Positions 58,593 through 64,000 of a stretch of 64,000 nt of DNA are shown piece after piece. How positions within the stretch are numbered: position 1 is the stretch's first letter; every line of letters starts with the position of its first letter. This DNA is from JAIBCM01 sp041395165 (lineage in GTDB: Bacteria > Verrucomicrobiota > Verrucomicrobiia > JADLBR01 > JAIBCM01): contig JAWLBA010000001.1 in NCBI GenBank assembly GCA_041395165.1, positions 248,001 to 312,000 on the forward strand. The letters are read 5' to 3'. The position numbers were made by a program, and so were the translations under genes. The notes under the pieces are model-generated. The model was given only the letters and a program-made list of their open reading frames with translations, had not been told where the DNA came from and did no database searches.

Positions 58593-58621
58593 AATTAAAT
58601 CTATTAAACAGGCTTTGTCAA
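58593..58621 (-). promoter_or_regulatory. TTGACA-17-TTAATT promoter of family member D
   Basis: On the minus strand TTGACA (58621-58616), spacer AAGCCTGTTTAATAGAT (17) and TTAATT (58598-58593). The first bases of the spacer (AAGCCTG) match member B (AAGGCTG). The ATG is 30 bases downstream. Confidence 0.6.
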
Positions 58622-58646
58622 ATGATGATTAGGCTGTTATTTAGTC

Positions 58647-59507
58647 TTAAAACACTTCCGGCAAGCCTTCGTTTAACATTCGAATTTGAGAAAGAGCGCC
58701 TTGTTTCACGGCCGCTCGCAATAAACGCTCGGGCGGCTCATGAAAAGGTTCATAACTCATGCGATAAGTCCCAAAATGCATGGGAATTAAGAGTTTTGCT
58801 TTTAAATCATCCAAGGCTTCGATTGCTTGCTCAGGAGAAATATGAACGTCGCGACCGGAGGGTGGATCGTAAGCGCCAATGGGCATGAGAACAATCTCCG
58901 GCTTTAATCGCTCGCCAATTTCTTTAAAGCCTTCAAAATAGGCCGAATCCCCCACATGATAAATGGAGCGGTCATGATAACGAATGACATAGCCGCCAAA
59001 GCCTCGATGAGTATCTGCTAAGAATCGCGCCCCCCAATGTTTCGCTGGAGTAAAAGTAATTTCTAACCCGTCATGTTGCCAGGTGTCCCACCATTTCATT
59101 TGGTGAATGAAATGGAAACCCATATTTTCTACTAAACCGCTTACGCCTGCTGGAACGACAATAGGTTGTTGGTCTGCAATTTGTCGCAAACTTCGACGAT
59201 TCAAATGATCAAAATGAGCGTGGGTAATTAAAACTAAATCAATATTAGGCAAATCATCGATATGAAATCCGGCATGACGCAAACGACGGATCACAGCCAA
59301 CCAATTGGCCCAATTCGGGTCAATGAGCAAATTGTGTTGGGGTGTTTGAATTAAAAAAGAGGCGTGCCCAATCCAAGTAATCCCAATTTGGCCTGTTTTT
59401 AGTTTAGGAAAAATAGGTTTTTGTTTTTCACCTAAGCGACGTGTGAATAAAGACGGCAACAAAACTTCGGTAATGAAACTGCGTTGTTTCTTTTTTCTAA
59501 CAGTCAT
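58647..59507 (-). CDS. MBL-fold hydrolase, NAPE-PLD/UlaG-like
   Basis: 286 aa from 59507 (MTVRKKKQRSFITEVLLP). The metal motif THAHFDHLN, the strand ITWIGHASFLIQTP before it, and HVGDSAYF followed by MPIGAYDP form the NAPE-PLD-like signature. Relatives hydrolyse N-acyl-phosphatidylethanolamine or are L-ascorbate-6-P lactonases; the substrate here is not known. The frame stays open to 59639 but that longer version would overlap the divergent cyclo-ligase gene. Confidence 0.85.
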   Translation of the reverse strand: MTVRKKKQRSFITEVLLPSLFTRRLGEKQKPIFPKLKTGQIGITWIGHASFLIQTPQHNLLIDPNWANWLAVIRRLRHAGFHIDDLPNIDLVLITHAHFDHLNRRSLRQIADQQPIVVPAGVSGLVENMGFHFIHQMKWWDTWQHDGLEITFTPAKHWGARFLADTHRGFGGYVIRYHDRSIYHVGDSAYFEGFKEIGERLKPEIVLMPIGAYDPPSGRDVHISPEQAIEALDDLKAKLLIPMHFGTYRMSYEPFHEPPERLLRAAVKQGALSQIRMLNEGLPEVF

Positions 59508-59577
59508 GGTTATAATGCTAGCATGAGAATTCGCGGCTTGCGTAAAGTTTTTTTTCGCGACAACTTTATAATAATCT

Positions 59578-60175
59578 ATGATTAATGCCAAACCAGAATT
59601 GCGCCAGCACCTGCGCCAAACCCTGCAAGGTGTTACCATCGAGCAACGTCAACAATGGTCGCAGCAAGTTGCCAGACGACTCTTTGACTTGCCCGAAGTT
59701 CGGAAAGCTAACCAATTTCTTCTTTTCGCGCCTTTACCGGAGGAAATTGATACGCAACCTATGTTCCTTCAACTACGCGAAATGAACAAACAAGTGGCTT
59801 TCCCTTTTGTTGGTCAGCAACAGGTTGACATGCGTTGTATGTGGGTGAAAGCATGGGAAGAGTTGGTGCCTAACTCGATTGGTTTTCCCGAGCCGCCTTT
59901 CAATCAGGAAAAAGAAGCAGCGCCGGAAACTCTGGAAATTATTTTAACACCTGGTTTGGCATTTGATCGTCGAGGACATCGCTTGGGACGGGGTAAAGGG
60001 CATTTTGACCGTTTTTTTGCTAGTCAAGCCCCCAAGCATTTCGCATTGGTCTTTTTATTCGGTGCAAGAGGTTGATCTTTTGCCCGTAGACAATTGGGAT
60101 TTTCCTTTGGATATGATTCTAACTGACAAGGAAATCATTAGGATTATTCACATTCATGAGACTGCTACTGGTTGA
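59578..60175 (+). CDS. 5-formyltetrahydrofolate cyclo-ligase (two frameshifts)
   Basis: Family N-terminus KPELRQHLRQTLQGVTIEQR with the ATP/folate blocks FLLFAPLPEEIDTQPM, LTPGLAFDRRGHRLGRGKGH. It converts 5-formyl-THF to 5,10-methenyl-THF with ATP. The normal ending (VQEVDLLPVDNWDFPLDMIL) is present but in a shifted frame. Two bases seem to be missing, one near 60035 and one in the T-run 60052-60056. With them restored the protein is about 199 aa, the normal length. The stop overlaps the exonuclease start by 20 bases. Confidence 0.88.
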
Positions 60176-61055
60176 TGGTCATTACTATGCTTATCGCGCT
60201 TTTTATGCGATTGCGCACTTGCATAATTCCAAAGGAGAAGCGACTAATGCCATTTTTGGTTTTATTAAAGCCATTCGGCGTATGACTCAGGAATTAAAAC
60301 CTGATCTGGGAGCGATTGTGTTTGATTGTGGCGTGCCAGAATGGCGTTTGAAAATCCAGCCGGAATATAAAGCCAATCGCAAAGAAACGCCGGAAAGTTT
60401 GGAGGCGCAATTGCCAGCTATCTATCAACTCACTGAGCTTTTAGGTTATCATATGCTTTCCATTCCGAATCAAGAAGCTGATGATGCGATTGCGACTTTG
60501 ACGCGTCAGGTGGCAACGGAAGCGGAGGTGATTTTGGCGACCAATGATAAAGATCTCATGCAGCTTGTTGATGGGTCGGTTTCGATTTATAATCCGACAA
60601 AATCGGCTACGGGCGAAGCTTATCAAATTCTTAAATCGCCCGAAGTTACCGCTAAATGGGGAGTGGCTCCAGAAAGGATTGGCGATTTACTGGCTTTAAC
60701 TGGCGATGTTTCTGATAATATTCCAGGAGTGCCTGGGGTGGGGCCGAAAACGGCTGCGGGTTTGATTTTGCAATTTGGCAGTTTAGAAAATTTGTTGCAA
60801 AATATCTCACAAATTAAATCGGAAAAAGTGCGTAATTTAGTCGAGCAACATCGCGCTCAAATTCTTGCTAATCGCGAAATGGTGCGACTGGATCATGCCG
60901 TGCAAATTCCAACCGATTGGCGCACCTGGAAAATTCAACCGCGTTGGGAACAACTCATTGAAAGATTAAGAACATTGGAATTTCGCACCTTGCTGAAAGA
61001 ATACGAGCAAGAATTTGCTCAACAAAAAGTTTTAGTGCAAAAAGAATTATTCTAA
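60156..61055 (+). CDS. Stand-alone 5'-3' exonuclease (PolA N-terminal domain homologue)
   Basis: 299 aa, only the exonuclease part of DNA polymerase I. Conserved metal-binding Asp motifs: LLVDGHYYAYRAF, FDCGVPEWRL, NQEADDAIATL (two Asp), ATNDKDLMQL, LTGDVSDNIPGVPGVGPKTA (H3TH). No polymerase or 3'-5' domain follows; the stop at 61053 is genuine. It would trim RNA primers or flaps in Okazaki processing. Similar stand-alone ExoIX-like genes exist. Convergent with ubiX by four bases of overlap. Confidence 0.9.
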   Translation: MRLLLVDGHYYAYRAFYAIAHLHNSKGEATNAIFGFIKAIRRMTQELKPDLGAIVFDCGVPEWRLKIQPEYKANRKETPESLEAQLPAIYQLTELLGYHMLSIPNQEADDAIATLTRQVATEAEVILATNDKDLMQLVDGSVSIYNPTKSATGEAYQILKSPEVTAKWGVAPERIGDLLALTGDVSDNIPGVPGVGPKTAAGLILQFGSLENLLQNISQIKSEKVRNLVEQHRAQILANREMVRLDHAVQIPTDWRTWKIQPRWEQLIERLRTLEFRTLLKEYEQEFAQQKVLVQKELF

Positions 61056-61606
61056 TCCTTTTCTGCTTTCCATCGTTGCACGAGATCATGTTTCACATCT
61101 AAATGATCTAAAACTCTCGCTACGACTGTATCAATTACTTCCAAAACCGTTTGTGGTTTTCCATAAAATGATGGAATCGCCGGTAACATGATTGCGCCTG
61201 CTTCCATAACCGTGACAACGTTGCGAGCATGGATTAAATTCCACGGTGTTTCGCGCGGAACCAAAATAAGTTTTCGTTTTTCTTTCAAAAAAACATCCGC
61301 CGCCCGAGCAATGGTGCTGTCGGAATAGCCGAAAGCAATGCGACCTAAAGTCCCCATGGAGCAAGGAATAATTACCATGGCTTCATAGGGAGCTGAGCCA
61401 CTGACGAAAGGCACTTGCATGGTGCGATCATTGTGGATCGAAAATTTTTTAGGAATTTCTAATTGCCCAACTTCTGCTAACGCCACTTCTTCAGCGTGTG
61501 AGCTTAAGATCACATCCACTTCACATCGGCTTTCCGCCAGGCATGCCAGGAGACGTTGCGCATAAAGCGAACCGCTTGCTCCAGTGATGGAAACGACGAT
61601 TTTCAT
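61052..61606 (-). CDS. ubiX: Flavin prenyltransferase UbiX
   Basis: 184 aa from the start at 61606 (MKIVVSITGASGSLYAQRLL), the canonical UbiX start with FMN-binding GASGSLYAQ. The remaining motifs are VSGSAPYEAMVIIPCSMGTLG and LVPRETPWN. It transfers dimethylallyl to FMN, making prenyl-FMN, the cofactor of UbiD-type decarboxylases; ubiD lies 0.7 kb upstream. Its start overlaps the vapC stop (61603-61606), so it is translationally coupled to the toxin. The upstream in-frame ATG at 61696 is inside vapC. Confidence 0.94.
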   Translation of the reverse strand: MKIVVSITGASGSLYAQRLLACLAESRCEVDVILSSHAEEVALAEVGQLEIPKKFSIHNDRTMQVPFVSGSAPYEAMVIIPCSMGTLGRIAFGYSDSTIARAADVFLKEKRKLILVPRETPWNLIHARNVVTVMEAGAIMLPAIPSFYGKPQTVLEVIDTVVARVLDHLDVKHDLVQRWKAEKD

Positions 61607-61995
61607 GTGAGTAGCGCCAAGTTGGGAATGCGTTGGAAATCGGAATCGCGCGTGTAAAGAACCATTCGATGTTGAATGGTTAATGCGGCGATCCACACAT
61701 CGTTAATCGGAATCATTTGTTTCGTGGCTTGTAAATGTGCGGCAATCCGACCGTAGTGATGAGTCGTATCTTCATTGGGTGAGGCGACTTCCACACGTCG
61801 TTGATTAAGAAATAAAGCTAAATTGCGTTCATTTTGTGCGCTTCGTGAAGTGCGATAAAATCCAGCGCGTAATTCGGCCAATACAATCAAAGGGACGACA
61901 ATGACCTCAGCGCTTTCCAATCGCTCGACTGCTTCACTTACACCGCGTGCAAAGTCGATGTAACGATTTGTGTCTAGTGCCAAAATCATTGCCAA
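61603..61995 (-). CDS. vapC: VapC-type PIN-domain toxin
   Basis: 130 aa, the whole protein is a PIN domain. The acidic residues for Mg2+ are Asp8 (ALDTNRYID), Glu41 (LAELRAGF), Asp99 (NDVWIAA) and Asp117/119 (YTRDSDF), all present, so the site looks functional. VapC toxins are RNases that cleave tRNA or rRNA loops. Overlaps the upstream antitoxin by 10 bases and ubiX downstream by 4, placing it inside a ubiD-vapB-vapC-ubiX series. Confidence 0.93.
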   Translation of the reverse strand: MAMILALDTNRYIDFARGVSEAVERLESAEVIVVPLIVLAELRAGFYRTSRSAQNERNLALFLNQRRVEVASPNEDTTHHYGRIAAHLQATKQMIPINDVWIAALTIQHRMVLYTRDSDFQRIPNLALLT

Positions 61996-62270
61996 TCCCG
62001 TGGATCTACTACGCGTTGTGCGGCTAACACCTCATCAAACTCGGGATCCTCTTGCCACTTGCCAGCAAGTGGTCGCAGATCACGATATTTGACAGACTGA
62101 GTGCCAGCTTTGAGAGTAGCTTCGGACAGTGCCGCTAATGCAGTTTCATTTAAGCTCATACCAGTTATCTCCGCAGTTTCTCGCAACACATGATCCACTT
62201 CGGGGGGAATGCCGCGGATGGTGTATTGTTGTGAGGATTTATGGAGTTTTTGTTTTCCTTTCTTTTTCAT
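61986..62270 (-). CDS. vapB: VapB/FitA-type antitoxin, 94 aa
   Basis: Short N-terminal ribbon-helix-helix with TIRGIPPEVDHVLRETAEIT and SLNETALAALSEA, as in FitA/Arc-type antitoxins, and an acidic C-terminus (EDPEFDEVLAAQR) to fill the toxin's active site. I choose the start at 62270, not the in-frame ATG at 62288, because a well-formed promoter (-10 at 62282-62277) puts the transcript start at about 62270. That makes the message leaderless, and no RBS is seen. Translationally coupled to vapC. Confidence 0.85.
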   Translation of the reverse strand: MKKKGKQKLHKSSQQYTIRGIPPEVDHVLRETAEITGMSLNETALAALSEATLKAGTQSVKYRDLRPLAGKWQEDPEFDEVLAAQRVVDPRDWQ

Positions 62271-62305
62271 GCCTACACTATAATGCATTCATGTAGGCAT
62301 GTCAA
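62270..62305 (-). promoter_or_regulatory. vapBC promoter with overlapping operator palindrome
   Basis: On the minus strand TTGACA (62305-62300), 17-base spacer, TATAGT (62282-62277): consensus-like. The arms TGCCTAC and GTAGGCA (62270-62276 and 62293-62299) form a 7-base inverted repeat that encloses the -10 element, as expected for autorepression by a VapBC complex. Expected transcript start is at the A of the antitoxin ATG. Confidence 0.85.
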
Positions 62306-62311
62306 TAGGCA

Positions 62312-63793
62312 TTATTTGTTTTTAAGCTTTTTTAATAATTGGGCTGCTTTTTCTTCGATTTCTTGGGGTAGACGACATTTTTCTGGCCAACCTCTCGAAT
62401 AACCTTCAGCCGGTAGTTTCGTAGTGGCATCAAACCCTATGTGCGATCCAATATTCGCAACCGTCGGCGCATGATCCAAACTATCCGAAGGATTTTTTGT
62501 GATTAAACTGTCGCGTTCGGGATCGACATTGGCCATCCAATGAAAAAGGACGTCTGACGTATTATGAACATCGACGTCATGATCTACCAAGAAAATAAAT
62601 TTGCTAAACATCATCTGACCCATCCCCCAAAGCCCATGCATGATTTTATAAGCTTGGTGCGGATATTGTTTTTTAATGCTGACAAAAACTAAATTATGAA
62701 ACACACCTTCTGCGGGTAAAGCAATATCGACAATTTCAGGGAAATTCATTTTTAAAATCGGCAACAAAATGCGCACGCTTGCCGTGCCCAAATAAAAATC
62801 TTCCATCGGAGGCTTGCCAACAATGGTCGCAGGATAAACGGCGTCGTTGCGATGCGTAATCGCTGTAACATGAAAAACTGAGTAGCGATCAATCGGTGTA
62901 TAAAATCCGGTATGATCGCCAAAAGGTCCTTCATCACGCAGTGGCTCTTTAGGGTCCACATAACCTTCAATCACGAAATCCGAATCTGCCGGCACTTCCA
63001 AATCATTGGTTTCACATTTGATCATTGGCACCGATTTCTGTCGTAAAAAACCAGCGAGTAAAATTTCATCCAAACCATCGGGCAGGGGCATCGTCGCGGC
63101 AAACGTATAAATCGGATCGCCTCCTAAGCAAACCGTTACGGGCATACGCTCACTACGTTCGAAATAACGTTTTCCATGACGTGCAGCCACTTTATGTAGT
63201 TGCCAATGCATGCCAGTGGTTACGCCATCAAAAACCTGCATGCGATACATGCCAATATTGCGATCGCCCGTGTCAGGATCCTGTGTGTAAACGGTTGGAA
63301 GCGTAATAAAAGGTCCACCATCTTGCGGCCAACATTTTAAAATAGGCAAATGGGTTAAATTAAATCGTTTCAAATCTTCATTACGATAAATCACATCTTT
63401 GCAAGCGCCCTTCGAAACGTGGTTTGGTTTTGCATGTAAAACGCGAATGCCGCGCTTAATCAATTCCCACGTTTCCTGCCAACTTTTAGGCGGTTTTGCT
63501 TTTAATAAAAATGCGATCTCGTCTGCAATCGCATCGGGCTGCTTTCCGTCCAAAGCTAAAACCATGCGTGCGTCTGAGCCAAAACTGTTAATCGCAACAG
63601 GAAACTGCGATTTTTCGCCACTACTTAATTTTACATTTTCTAAAAACAACGCTTTGCCGCCCGAAGGTTGTTTCATTTCATGATTCGCTAGAGCCGTAAT
63701 TTCCAACTCGCAAGACACTGACTCGCTAACGCGCAACAATTCCTTTTTTTGTTCGAGCGTTTCCAGAAAACTGCGCATGCCATCGAAAGCCAT
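62312..63793 (-). CDS. ubiD: UbiD-family prenyl-FMN-dependent decarboxylase
   Basis: About 493 aa from the chosen start 63793 (MAFDGMRSFLETLEQKKELL). Conserved UbiD blocks: NVSKG-type N-terminus, CLGGDPIYTFAATMPLPDG, DFVIEGYVDPKEPLRDEGPF (this includes the prFMN-binding Glu region), GDHTGFYTP, and VDHDVDVHNTSDVLFHW. Likely a decarboxylase for menaquinone or for an aromatic acid, with cofactor from UbiX. The ATG at 63835 is also possible; the initial residues are not conserved in the family. The vapBC promoter lies just past its stop. Confidence 0.92.
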   Translation of the reverse strand: MAFDGMRSFLETLEQKKELLRVSESVSCELEITALANHEMKQPSGGKALFLENVKLSSGEKSQFPVAINSFGSDARMVLALDGKQPDAIADEIAFLLKAKPPKSWQETWELIKRGIRVLHAKPNHVSKGACKDVIYRNEDLKRFNLTHLPILKCWPQDGGPFITLPTVYTQDPDTGDRNIGMYRMQVFDGVTTGMHWQLHKVAARHGKRYFERSERMPVTVCLGGDPIYTFAATMPLPDGLDEILLAGFLRQKSVPMIKCETNDLEVPADSDFVIEGYVDPKEPLRDEGPFGDHTGFYTPIDRYSVFHVTAITHRNDAVYPATIVGKPPMEDFYLGTASVRILLPILKMNFPEIVDIALPAEGVFHNLVFVSIKKQYPHQAYKIMHGLWGMGQMMFSKFIFLVDHDVDVHNTSDVLFHWMANVDPERDSLITKNPSDSLDHAPTVANIGSHIGFDATTKLPAEGYSRGWPEKCRLPQEIEEKAAQLLKKLKNK

Positions 63794-63830
63794 AAGTTGT
63801 GGGTTAATTATGCGATAACTCGAAGTGTAG

Positions 63831-63858
63831 GGCAATCCCGAACGCTTCCGGGATTGCC
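63831..63858. repeat. Inverted repeat GGCAATCCCG-8-CGGGATTGCC
   Basis: A perfect 10-base stem with loop AACGCTTC, between the VapC-like stop (63868) and ubiD. The flanking GTAGGGCAA is like that of other palindromes in the window (22402, near 49206), so it may be a member of the same dispersed repeat. No T-run follows on the minus strand, so a terminator role is weak. Confidence 0.55.
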
Positions 63859-63867
63859 GATCTCTAA

Positions 63868-64000
63868 TTAATTAGGTGCTACTATTTTTAACTTTGGAAA
63901 ATATCGACGATAACGCGTGGCATCGCGCGTTAGCAGAGTTAACCCTTTAACTTGAGCATGAGCGCCAATATAAAAATCAGGCAATGGTGAACGCCGTGTT
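63868..64000 (-). CDS. Partial PIN-domain toxin (VapC-like), 5' part beyond window
   Basis: 44 codons read from the right edge: RRSPLPDFYIGAHAQVKGLT followed by LLTRDATRYRRYFP and KLKIVAPN before the stop at 63868-63870. The PDFYIGAHA block and LLTRDATRY are the C-terminal signature of VapC PIN domains, including the last catalytic Asp. The antitoxin and the first half lie outside. This would be a second toxin-antitoxin locus on the other side of ubiD. Confidence 0.82.
   Translation of the reverse strand, partial: TRRSPLPDFYIGAHAQVKGLTLLTRDATRYRRYFPKLKIVAPN

Noticed and set aside
61052..61696. Long start for ubiX at 61696
   Set aside because: Lies inside vapC in another frame. The UbiX family start is the Met at 61606.
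1..64000. CRISPR array, IS element, prophage, rRNA operon
   Set aside because: No regularly spaced direct repeats, no transposase or phage structural genes, and no rRNA sequence were noticed in the window.

Overview
The window reads as chromosome of a Gram-negative bacterium with a compact genome that is moderately AT-rich by eye. LPS-type heptosyltransferase, beta-barrel porins, many secreted proteins, a class II (B12-dependent) ribonucleotide reductase, a K+-independent proton-pumping pyrophosphatase, UbiE/UbiD/UbiX-type quinone genes and carotenoid-type genes together suggest a member of the PVC group, most likely Verrucomicrobiota. That placement is an inference from gene content and cannot be proved from the sequence alone. 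No rRNA, CRISPR array, prophage or insertion sequence was seen. One tRNA (Pro, anticodon CGG) is present.

Layout. 0-9.5 kb is housekeeping: metallophosphoesterase, heptosyltransferase, UbiE, a TPR protein, RidA, an MGDG-synthase-like glycosyltransferase, RecN, a PhnP-like hydrolase and CoaE. 9.3-11.5 kb is a small accessory cassette directly 3' of tRNA-Pro: ArsR regulator with two operator-like palindromes, SRPBCC protein, small membrane protein, DUF4256. 11.5-16.3 kb holds mfd and lpd. 16.3-20.9 kb is a tightly packed run of Fic protein, serine hydrolase and P1B-4-type metal ATPase, with repeated ACAAATT palindromes upstream. 20.9-33 kb holds a CrtI-type desaturase, an alpha/beta hydrolase, Pgi, a large secreted beta-propeller protein, a UbiA prenyltransferase, NadB, DUF309 and a thioredoxin-domain (YyaL) protein. 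33-41.3 kb holds nrdJ, a second large secreted repeat protein, mtnP and glmS.

41.4-58.6 kb is the most unusual part. Four genes (41457, 49341, 50626 and, on the minus strand, 58562) encode Ala-rich helical proteins of no family I recognise. They share an architecture and a TTGACA-17-TTWATT promoter, and two of them share an almost identical 200-bp 3' module that runs through the stop codon into the terminator. They are interspersed with two near-identical porins, a K+-independent H+-PPase, gnd, der, a DNRLRE-type secreted protein and an ASH/HYDIN-like surface protein. 58.6-64 kb contains a metallo-beta-lactamase-fold lipase-like protein, 5-formyl-THF cyclo-ligase, a stand-alone 5'-3' exonuclease, and ubiD-vapB-vapC-ubiX, where a toxin-antitoxin module sits between the two prenyl-FMN genes. 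Part of a second PIN toxin lies at the right edge.

Quality note. At least eight single-base frameshifts interrupt otherwise well-conserved genes, and most sit in homopolymer runs where one base appears to be missing. This looks like consensus error rather than gene decay, so these genes are annotated as interrupted CDSs. The first porin is different: several indels of mixed size cluster in its 5' end.
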